From Tomocerus qinae (Eukaryota > Arthropoda > Collembola > Entomobryomorpha > Tomoceridae), in contig CM034547.1 in the NCBI GenBank assembly GCA_020055645.1, positions 65,817,884-65,881,883 on the forward strand: a DNA stretch of 64,000 nucleotides. The letters run 5' to 3'. The translations under genes were made by a program, and so were the position numbers. Shown here piece after piece: positions 10,952-23,100 of this stretch. Within the stretch, counting starts at the first letter, position 1; every line of letters starts with the position of its first letter. A model generated the notes under the pieces. The model saw only the letters and a list, made by a program, of their open reading frames with translations. It made no database searches and was not told the DNA's origin.

Positions 10952-11191
10952 TCAAACTTCTGCTTGCTCCGTTGATTTCGGTTTGAATTGAATTTCTGCG
11001 TAGTCTGTACGCATATTAGGCGGAATGTTCCGCGGGATTGCTGTAGGATGGTGAGTCTTATTGCTCTTTTTCATAGAGCCATTGTTACTTGTTTTGGGAA
11101 GCTGGAGGTCAGCGTAATTTATATCTTTTTTGGTGTGATCCACGGTGTAAGTTCTCCCTCTGAAGCTTCTTTCGTTTCTGGGCTGCTGCGA
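10952..11191 (-). CDS. Adhesion gene alternative last exon C (tyrosine-motif tail)
   Basis: Acceptor reads tattcccttatag on the minus strand; the exon enters in phase 0 and runs 79 codons to a stop. It begins SQQPRNERSFRGRTYTVDH and carries INYADLQL and TDYAEIQF, both fitting the (I/L/V/S/T)xYxx(L/I/V) pattern of ITIM/SH2-binding sites, plus a basic Lys-rich linker. It joins in phase to exon 13724-13511. GTG at 11143 is an internal Val, not a start. Confidence 0.7.
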   Translation of the reverse strand, partial: SQQPRNERSFRGRTYTVDHTKKDINYADLQLPKTSNNGSMKKSNKTHHPTAIPRNIPPNMRTDYAEIQFKPKSTEQAEV

Positions 11192-14100
11192 CTATAAGGG
11201 AATACAGACATATTTAATTAGTACCATTTTAAACGAATTGTTTCGAAATAATCAAAAACAAACATTGACCACAAAACACCGAGCAAAATTCTTGACAAGA
11301 CAATTGAGCCAATTAGCTGCAATCTGCAAGGCAATGCAACAAGACAAAAAAACCTGCACAATTTCCAATTTTACCACAAACAAAACATGCAATTCTATCA
11401 AATTATTTGATAAAACGTCCAAAGATCATATTTTTATATTTAGCAAAGGTTTTCTTATTGCTCTCTGCATCTAAATACTAAAGGAAATCCAATATATTTG
11501 TACTTGTAGGGACAATGTAAGAAAACCAAAAATGTAGTGGCGACTGGATACCCGATTTCTTAAAATAATACCCATAAACAGAAACCCTTTAAGCAATGAT
11601 TTTGAAAAATAAAATTAGCTACAAATTGACTGGGATTCTACATTAAACTACAGCATGCACAAGTTTTTAATTATAATTAAAAATGCATTCGAAAAATTGC
11701 TTTATGAATGAACTACTCATGAAACTAGCCCCCCTCTGTGTCTCAAAAAGTTTTCTGTCCATCAATGATACTAGTTTCGATGCCCTTTTTTCACGGAAAT
11801 TACTAAAGCTATAGGCAGAGAAAGCTATAGTTATATAACAAAACACTCAAGTAAGTAAACACCCAGTAATTCCTAACGTTTTGTTACTACTACAGCTAAC
11901 TTTAATATTACTCCAAAATGCAGTGAAATTATTTTGACTTAGATTGAGGAAATCTTACAATTACTGAAACACTGAATTGTAATCACACAAATTACAGTCA
12001 ATACTAACTAATCTAAATTTTGTCTTAGCTGTTTACTGATACAATGTACATAGCAAAGTACCAGAGCACAGTTCTGGTAAATAAAGGCAACACAACAACT
12101 TGAAAAGCTTTAAATTCGAGCTCTTAGCAAAATTTTAGGAACAAGACATAAGTTAATAAGTTAGTACCTAAGAGATAGCGTAGTAGTGAAGGACGACTAC
12201 AATCAATGACAGTTTTAAAAGTGATATAGCGGCGACTGTGGACACAATGACACATACACAAGAAGGTGACATTGTCTACAGTTGGTATGTTTAAGTATCA
12301 CACTACGTGTTAAGTTATAAGTGTCTTATCATGCTATTAGTTATGGTACCAAATTGTTTCAGTTTGTTTCTTAGTTTGGGATAACAAGATGTGAAATGAG
12401 TGTATTGACTACAGTGACACTGTACGTTCTACAGTTAATTAGGCAGTTATAAATAGATCTGTGTGTAGTTTGTAAGACAGACTGTGGACAGTGACAGTTT
12501 GAGTTAAGCATTTATAAATATTATGTTGCAGCAATCAAAAGTACGTTGACTAATTGAACTCAACTTGTGAACAGTACTACAATACAGAGTACATTTTATC
12601 AAGAATCTACGTACGAAAGTAGAGCAGAATAGGTGAGAGTGAGGTCAGGTCAAGTCAGGTCAATTTATGTGAACAGATTAGATAGCTTAATTATGTAGAA
12701 AGAAGATTGGAGGAGTACGGTACTCAATCAGTTCAGGTTAGACTCAGTACATGAGAAGATCAGAAGTAGTCATATTTTGATTGGATTTTCAGTTTTAGAC
12801 AATGATCGGAGGGTTTCGACCATAGTAGTGGTTTGGAGGTGGTGGCATGGGTGGTGAGACCTTGACGATGGGAAGAATTCAGCACAAGTTCATTATTCAT
12901 AAGTTTCTCATGTCAAATGTCAGTGTTTGTAATATAAAGTGAAAATTGTGAAAGTGGAGTGAAAATGAAAAAGTGAAGTGCATGGTGAAAGTTTTTGTGA
13001 AAGAAAAAATAAATACTACAGACAATTTGGTTTGCCTACACAAAGCTAAATAGTGTCATTTGTGTGTACTAACTAACAAACTGAAAAACTGCTAAATATT
13101 TCGTTGTGAAAGGAAAAGGGCGGGATTCGTGAACTAGATTGGACATAGAACTGTGTATTAAGTAGTTTTAAATACCGGCATCGTTTTCATGTTTATATCG
13201 TAATGTATTTTGGTATAAATTGGAGGATATCAAATCACCGACACAAAGTGTGAGAATGGGGAACCCCATAAGCCCATCCAAAAGTGTTATTGTCAACATT
13301 GTTGTACGTATCTGTTTTAGACTTTGAATTCAAAGTATGGCAATTATGAGGAGATTTATTGGAATTATTGGAGATAGACTTTGAAGTCTTAAGGGGACTT
13401 GGTTTCGGTTTGAATTTTGTTTTTGTTTTTGGAATTGTTTTTGTCTCATGCTCAACATTATGGTCATGATCATCATTCAGGTGTTGACTTTCATGGTGAA
13501 GATGAAGTACCTTCATGATGTGGAAGTCCGGAGGTAAAATTGGATCTGGAGGACGGGACTTCCTCTGTGGCTGATGGTGATGGTGGCCAAATTGGATCTC
13601 CGATTGAGGAATTGTGGAAAATCCACTTTTGCCATTGTGGTGTTGCCCGTGACCTTGAATGTGCGCGTGACTGTGAAGTTGGCTGTGACCATCTCGCATA
13701 CTTCCGTCCATGTCACTTTTCTCACTGTGTGTCGACATCAGACGAGGGAGGGCATGCAAAAGATTATTATAGCTTAGCATTTCACATCACACACAAAACT
13801 CAGGCTGACATTACGTTTATTAGTTAGACTTTTAATACGACGAGGCGTGGCTTTGCTGTTTGCATTACTTTTACTGTGACATTACGTTACAAAACAATTG
13901 ATCAGTTCATAGTTAGCTACATTGTTAATTTTATCAAGAATGTCAAGAAAAGAGTCAATAGAGAAAATTATTTTTGTACGCAAAGATTTTAACGACTGCA
14001 GTAATGATTTAGAAAAAGTTAATGATACATTCTAAAAACACAACACAAAAAATAACAATTGATAATTTAGACAAACAAAATGAAAATCAACAAAATAACA

Positions 14101-17100
14101 CAAGAAACACTAAAAAGTACTTTATTCTTAAGAATATAAAAGATTGTTTTACCTTTCTAGGTCAGTGGGCTTGAAGTCACCTCTCTCTGTAAAAGGAGAA
14201 AATCGAAATATCAACATTATGTCACCAATTCCTTGTCATTATCAAGCAATCAATAAGTTAATTAGAACAGTGCAGTGCACGTGCTCCAGACAGGTAAGAA
14301 AAGTGAAGCAATCAAGTATTTATATGTAGTAAAGATAGACAGATGCAAGATGCTGATGAGAAACATAAAATAAAACTCAAATTGATTTCAATTCCAAAGT
14401 AAATGCAATATGAAATTTTCGTGCTGTGAAACTTTATTTCCAAACTTTCTGGCTAAGTTTCACTAATAAATAACAATATTGCTGTGCAATTAAGTTTGCT
14501 TTATCAAATAAATTTCCGTATAAGAAAAACTCAGGGATTGTATTCCATAGTATATATATATTATAGTAAATAAAATGGAAGCAGCGAATTATAAGTCTTA
14601 GAATGTTATGAAACTTTGAAAACTGCATACCTATAACGTACGTAAGAGATACATTTCTTTCTGGAAAGTTTCAAAGTTTTTTTGCCATTAAAACTCAGGA
14701 AGCAAAATATTATATACATTATGTACTGTAACATAAGTATTACCAGCTGAAGTTTTCCTTCAGTTCAGTCATTACTACATGAGGACAGGAGCAAAGAAGA
14801 AAGTAGGCAGTGTAAATGTAATGTACAAACTTAAACATGTTTAAAAATACTTCTTGATGCTTGATCATTTACCAGACTCTTCTAACTTTTACGGGGAAAT
14901 AAAACGATAGTGAAAGCGATAAATTCGTGGAGAAAGTCACAGGGGAAAGACAGTTCACTCGACAAAAACACGCTCCATAATTTCCTTCTAAGACAACTTA
15001 AGCATCTCTGTAACCTGATAATTCTCAATGTTAACATGGGTATTAAATAGAAGCACAGTAATAGTCTCGTATTTTAACAGCCTCAAATGCACATTCCATT
15101 CTTGCATAACTTGCATGTTACAATCATACCAGAAGAAAAATTACACTAAAATGTGAGACAGATGTGAAAAATTGTGGACTAAGACAACTTTCTCCCAGCC
15201 TTTTAAGGGGACATCCAAAACAGAAATACTATAGATGCATTTATATAGACAGATAAATACAAACTATAAACTAACTATATCATAAGGTAGGTAAAACATT
15301 ATTCGTTTTACCTACCTCCCATATAAACAGATCAGCAAATTTTACTGTACCTATGCTAGCAATATACTAGTATAAGCACATTGGCATATATTAGTTACAG
15401 TTTACTGATAATAGTATAGCTGTAAGTAAAAGTGTCGAACCATGTAGGCATTCACTTAATATTTCTACATGCTATTTTGTAAACCAATACCTAATGAAAC
15501 TGTGATTATAGGTCATCCCAAGTTAGTGTACTTCTTGTATAGTATTGTATGTTTTCCTATTATCATTAACGAGTCTAGACTCTATAGGCTAACCTTTTAT
15601 CGTTTCAGTTGGACCCATTGTAATTGTTCTATTACAGATAGTTCGAAAGAAAATGTACCTAAGTAAAATAAAGCGATTAGAACTATGCTCTAAATAAGCC
15701 AGAAATGTGAAAAGACAAGAATGTCAAACGGCATGAAATTAGTTTAAAAGCAAGTAACTTGAGGGGCTTTGCTGTTGAACGTGATTGAAAGAATTTTTTT
15801 TGTTATTATCTAATACAATGTTAGAAACTATAGACACTAGTATTACAATGTTTTGACATGCCGTGACAAAAGAGACAATGGGATAAAGCCATGTGATATA
15901 ACCCCAGAAATTATATGTTTAATATTTTGAGTTTGTGATATGATGTGGTAAATGTAGTAATAATCCTACAAAGCACTGGTTATGAATGTACCTAACACAA
16001 ACATAGGTCTAACTGAGGTGTGCAGTATTTTTATCGGTGTATAATAGAGTGGAATATGTACATATTTAATCTGGGGATGTGTGTGCTTTTATTCAGTTCC
16101 TTTACATTAGCTTGTGTGTATGGCTTCAATGTCAATGCTCCAGTGATGGGGAATGAATTGACAAATTACATTAGGGTGGTGTCCTTTGAAAAATGTTTTA
16201 TTTGCACACACTTAGAAGCAAAGCTTCTCTATTTCAATAGGACGCAGTAGCAGTTACTATCAAAGCAGAAGTACCTTCTCCACATTTGCATGGAGCCGTT
16301 CCCAGTTGTATGGGTTCTAAAAGAAAAACAAGTTTAACTCTACATGATGCATGCCCTGCTTTACTATCCTGCGTAGTAGTATTTAAGGTGTGAAGGTTAG
16401 GTAACTACTTATTAATTAGGAATGGGGCAACCGTGCCCAAAATGTTTTATGTTTCAAAATGGATGCAACAATGCCTAACAAAACAATACACCACCGCAGT
16501 TGCAAAAAGAAAAACAGTGGTACCTACAGTGCCTAGTGGTTTGTCTTTGGGAAGATAGTGATCGTATTATATGTAATACCTACAAGTAAGCGCCGCGACC
16601 AGTAAAAAGCTTTGTCAACCTTTCCATTTGCGTAAATCACAGAAGAAAAGGAAAAAAAGAGTAATAGAAAGGGCGAGGTTTGGTTATGTAACCGGATAGC
16701 TTTAGCTCATAATTATTATTCGAGACAAAGCGACATACATATCCCCAATCTTTACAGAAAGTTGTGTCTGAGTGAGAGAATGGCAATGACAGACTTGACA
16801 CCAGACACCAGTGTGGTTTTCTACCACACACCAGGCAAGCCACGAGTTGTATTGTCTTCTTAAAACAACATGTCAAACTGGATTTTCATTTGTAATTTAC
16901 ATTTGACAGAAAAGAAGCCAAAAGCTGCAGATTACAGATAGAAACAGAAGATGAGCTAAAGTTTTGCCACATGAAGGAGAGCTTCGCTCTATCCATGTGT
17001 GTAATGCAAACATTAGTTCATTTGCATTACAAAACTGATGCTAAGAGAAACTTGGCTAACATATGTACCTACCTACCTCAGTCGTACAGCTTTTACATGC

Positions 17101-20100
17101 GCCTACTATTACAATATTTATGCATCCTAAGTGATTCTCCTACAACTGATACATAAATCAAAACACTGCGTTTCTTTTTAAATTATCCTAAATAGCCACA
17201 CCAGTAGAAAACCTAATTTGTAGTAGATCTACTAATTGCTTAAATTACATTTTGCACGGCTAAACTAAAAGAAATGCAACAGCAATATACCAGAAGTACC
17301 CACAAGAAATATCATGTAAAAAAATATGAAGTTATACTACAAGTACCTAACTGCTTACCACCAACGAAGGAAAAAATGCGAGTTCATTTTTATCTAGTGG
17401 AATGATGCGCGGTTTATGTAATGTTGATTGAAGTGAGCCTGTTTCACAGTTTTATGGCAAAACTGTTTTCTGTCATTTCTTTAGGAAAGCAAAGCTAGTA
17501 GAAACTAATAAAAATGTTATGTTCGCTGTGAAATGAGACTTAATGAGGAAATTCTTTGAAAGAATGACGTTTTAAAGAGCTATACATCACTCATATACTC
17601 TTTACATGTAAATATTGCCATATCGTTTACATAAACTTCTCTAAATGCACGTAAAGTCTATTTAACTGTCCTGAACATAAAAATTTGTCCTAGAATAACC
17701 AAAACTGTCTGCTATAAATGCAAAGAAAGCTCCTAATTTCCCTCGTTTACAGAATACAAAAATAGACAGTGAGTTTTAAGTAGCGGTGATCACTGAATGT
17801 CAGTTCAGAATGCTGGTAGAAAGCAAATACTTTATTCCATGGACTGCCTGGAAGTTGATGGGAGTGCGTGTAATAAAGAATATAACCCTACATGGAATGT
17901 AAACACAAGAAAAGGGGCAGCAACGTGCCAAGAAAAAATCAATGCAAGGGTTGAATGATTACAAAGGGTAGGGAAAATCATTTAAGCACATACTGAAAAC
18001 ACAAAACCCCGAACATCACACCTACCAAACAAACCATTACCACCACACAAAAAGAATTTCCAATTTAAGCCCCTCCACCAAATACCACCCAGACATCTGC
18101 ACTCCTTCCGTACTCTATTTATTCCCGACATACTTGGTCCAAAGACAGAGATAAAGACTTCTAAGAGATGATTTATTTCATGTATTCACTGGCCACGCGT
18201 ACGCAATTCTGCGTCTACAGTACACTAAAGTCTGGTGAGCTGATAAACAGTGTTTGCTGCCCTATCAATGCTTTTATAGAATCTGCGCTTGAAGCTGGTG
18301 CTTTTATCATATTAAATGATATAAAATCACAATTAAAATCAAGCTTAAAAAATACATAATCAAAAGTCAATCTAATGACATAAAAATTGAAAAAATGATA
18401 TTATATTCCACTCAATTCTCCAGAACTGATTTTATTCATGTCAGTATAAGTTGCGCCACGTCAAATAGAAATGCAAATTCTTCTACCGAGTCTGAATCTA
18501 TTTGCATGCAATTTAACAATATTATGTACAAATTGAGCAATTAGAATGTGGGTGTGCATACTGATTTTAACTAAAGCCAACATGGGTTGTCTAGACTGGG
18601 TCGGGGTTTTGTTTAATCCTCTCTTTTGTTGTGACAGTTGTGTCGTAACTACACTCATAAAATAGCAATAAAAATTTAAATAGCCGAGCATTCATTTGCA
18701 TACAGAGTTGCAGAAGGTAAAAGCTTACTTAAAAATGCATCCGCTCATGGTAGGGTATTAGTTTGTATTGTTCTTTAGGTATCTCGCATGTATTTCAGCA
18801 CAAGTTATACAAACATAAACTACTAACTACTACAATGCAATTTTAGCCTTGAAAGCGGTGCATTTTCTCCCAGCAAACATAAACGACACGCACTGACGCA
18901 TCAACATCTTTTTGGAACCTTCAAATGTTTTAGTAGTAGTATTGTCATTTACATATAAATTGATTGCTGTGGCCATAGATCTTCTGAACCTGAACTAACT
19001 AAATACTATTTGCATAGTATGATCCATCTGCAGAAAAATAAAAAAGTCTTTCCACTAAAATGACTTTAAGTACCTAGTGAGTTAACTGTTTTGACATTTT
19101 GATATGTAAACTTACTAATTAATTTCATCCCATTATAATTACAAACAAATAATAAAATGGATTTGAATAAGGCTAGATAATTAAAATGTTTTACTTCAAG
19201 GACTAACACTTACTAATGCAGAATGGCAGGAAGGGGAACCTTGGCAAGATAAGAGGGTTCAGGATTGCAAGAGAGTATGATAACGATGCAAAGTTTCTAG
19301 ATTAGATCGTGCAAGCACATCTTAGAAAGTATTTAGATGATCCATGGGTTTTAAATATAGAAGTTTGCTAAATCATGACATTATCAAGATTTTAATAGTT
19401 TCTTAAGCAGACATTTCGCCTGTTCACTACCTGCGCATAATATTATCTAGCATTGGATCTGAAACTTAAATATGTTTGCACTTACCGTTGTTAATCTATG
19501 CTCTGGAATGAGTAGAGTAATTTCAAGAAAGTAACAATTTAAGAAAATGACCAGGAATTAACAGAAAATAACGGATCAAATAGGCAAGCTAGTAGCAATT
19601 AGTAAATGAAACTGATTTGATCTACTATAGAGCCGACATTAGTCAAAAGTTAGACCTTATAGAAATGGCCAATTTCTCAACCTACTGCAAGTTCTATACT
19701 AAGTAGCAGAAGAATAAGAGATATCTCAGGGAAATGTTCCTAAAAATAAAACAGAGTCTGGGCTTCTGTACGCAGAATGAGAAATGTTGTTTCTGAACGT
19801 CAACCCAATTCAGTTTTACTTTATGGAGAAAGTTTCTCCCACTCGTATAACTGGAAGGAATCAACAGTGCGTAAATGACAAAAGTTATATATGCAATTTG
19901 GCCCTTGGCGCATTAAAAATGAGTATATCTTCAGTGCATAACACCGAAACAAAAGTCCTGACTAACTGCTTTTTCTTTCGAATGTTTTTCAGGTTAGAAT
20001 GTAAACTTTGATTATTAACATTTTAGATGTAATAACGAAAATACTGGTTCAAAACACAGACATTATAGATGCATTGTATTGACCAATTAATACATCATAG

Positions 20101-23100
20101 TCATACAATATGACATACGAGTCGAGTTGTATAGTATTTAAATCTGGAAAATAGTAGCATAGTGATCTAGAAAAGGGGATGATGAGAAAAACAATTTATG
20201 TCAGGAGGATTGACATAATTGGATGAGAAAGGTGAGAGAGGAAGATGTAAACACACTCACAGTAGTGGTGAAGATATGCACAGTTGACAAAATATGAAAC
20301 GTGCAAGAGTATTTATGTTAGTGAATATTATTAGTTGATATTAGTTGTTGAACGTGAAAATTATTTTTGAGAGACAGAAAGCGAGACTTACGAGAAAAGC
20401 ACCACTTCTCAAATTTGAAGGCGTAAAGAATGATAAGGACGACAACGACTAGTAAGATTAAGCATCCGATGATAACTCCGATGACGGTGGCCATCGACAC
20501 CGGGTCTGCAAAGACAAAATCAAATCCTGCAACAGTTTTTGCACATGCGGCTCTTCCGCTAAATGTTATTTATAAATTGTTAAATGTTCGATCCGTAAAA
20601 CTCACCTCTGACTTGAAGAACTACAGAATATTTGTCACTCCCTTTCTCATTCTCCACGTTTAAGTAGTAATGCCGGCTGTCCGCTGAATCTGCTTTCGTC
20701 ACGGTAAGCTTTGCTTCGTAGCAATAATCTCTTTGGGCCTGTAGTGTCAAAGAAAAACATTTTAAATCCCGAAAGTTAATTTTGTGTACGAGTACTTTAT
20801 AAATTATAACTCAATCTATAAAATAAAATTGTATTCTACCAGATTAAAATGACTAATACAGAGCTTAATAATAATAAACACAATGAATTTTTGGCAGAGA
20901 TTTTTCACGGATTTTTTTCTAATTGCTTTATTCTTACTCTAGCCTGTGTACATGCACCCTTAATCTGAGTAAAATATTGCTCACGTTGTAATGAGGGAGA
21001 ATGAGACAACCTTAATTACCTTATTGTACTACTTCAGTGGTGATGCAATAAACATCCATGATAGCCTAAGTACTGGACAAACCATCCAAGAATACAAAGT
21101 AGAGAAATAGCTGGACATTGCAGGATAAAAGAATGGAAAATAGAATGTATGTTGATATTAACGTTGTACATAGGAGGATAACAACGCATCCCTACTTACC
21201 CTAGGCACAAATACGCACTTATGCAACTTATAATTCAGATATAGTAGGAGACAAAGAGAGGGTCTGAAATAAGAGCCCCATTAACGGAATGGGAAATGGA
21301 CTGGACAACAGGAAAAGTAACAATAGCTAAAATAGCAACTCTAAGTATAAAGTTACATAACAATCCAGATTATTATATGGAAAAGCATAAGAGTATATGA
21401 AACAGCTGCTTGGAGTATGTCTTATGATTATTGCTAGCAGAATAGTATCTTTAATATTACATTGCATAACATCTATTCGCATTACATGTACATACGACTC
21501 TATCTTTCTCTCGAGTTGTGGCTGTGTTGTTTGGGAGGAGAAAGCGGAGAGCACGTAAAATCTCACGCACTTATTGTTAGGAATAATGATAATAGGCCGT
21601 GTCGTCTGCACAATAATGCAATAACTGCTCCTAAGAATATAAAGTACTCATATGTAGCACAGAAAAGGAGCAGGTAGCATTACATAATACGCACTATAAA
21701 CACAATAATAATATTGCAATGACAAGAAAAAAGTTAGCTGAGCTACCCCATCTTGTCTTGCAGTGTTTCTAACCTCACAAAAATTACTACTTTCCTTAAG
21801 GGTGTGTACTATAGTAAATTAAAAGTAATTCATTCAACATGAGCAGGAGAGAGCAGGGACAACAGGAAAGGCAGAAACTGTAATACTATTACTCCACTCT
21901 ACTTACCACTGCGTCCATTTAAGGGCAAATGTTGGGGGAGAAGTGAATCGGAAGGGAAATGGAAAGAAGGAAAAGTATCTCCAGGACTCGTCGGCCACCG
22001 CAGAGCCAATCCAAACCGAAATCATTGTAACTAAACCACAAAACTCGAACTATAACCAACCAAATTGGATGAAAACGGCAATAAATTTCCATAATTTGGC
22101 CCTGGACACAAGTCATTTGGGAAATGAATATTTCTTTTCTCTCTTTTCCTCCTGTCTCCGCTGTCTGTATGTACCAGACCCTATCCCATGACCACTAACA
22201 ATGTGCTCCCTACATCCCAAGATAATTTTCTTAAGGCCATATAGGTAATAGTCCTACAGATCAATGCTATGCCATCATAACATAATGAAACGTGCCATTA
22301 AAGAAGTCCTAATTAGCAGTGCAGAGCAGAAATTAACCTTTATATATCACTGTCCATGTCTTCCTGTTTATTGTGCATTCTACCAAAGTAAATTGAGGGT
22401 TTCCAGTTTTGCAACGACTCAATACGAACCCAACAGTATAACTACAACGTTTGTGACAACCTTTTATTTGGGTCTACACAGAAAGCTTTATGAGAAATAT
22501 TTATCTGCAACAAATAATCATTTTAACCAAAAAACAACATATTTTTTTACAATCGATCGATGTATAAATCTACGTGTTTTTACTTTTTTTCCAGTTTTAG
22601 CTTTTCGCTATAGATGTGCATGCAATCTTACAGCCGTCATTATTCAAGTATTACTCAACTGAGTCAAGTGCCCCTGATTTCGTAGCGTAATGACATGAAG
22701 AAGTAGTCGAGCGGAGGAAAAGACTACTCGACAGTGATAAAACTGATAATGGATGCAGGAAGAATCAACAGCCTCTTTCCTTTTCATCTAAATATCTACA
22801 GAGAGTAAACAAGGGATGGTACAGGTCAGTAAATTGGCCCACCTGTATTTTCTATTAAAATGGTTGAGATTGTCAATAAAGTCTCTTGTATTTCTTTCGA
22901 TTGTGATCTTTTCCAAAGCCAGGTCCATTTATTTCGGTGTGAGGTTCAAGTTGAGCCAAGCTTTGGGATGGGCAAGTGTGTCTGCTATGACAGAGTCGAG
23001 CTTCATCTGCAATCACTCACAACATAAAGATAGTGTGGACATCCCAGCCCAACTACAATTTACACTCAAGTTGAAACTTGAAAGTGTGAATTTAGTGCAG

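Noticed and set aside
13540..13827. Plus-strand frames across the His-rich exon
   Set aside because: They are antisense shadows of the phase-consistent minus-strand coding exon.
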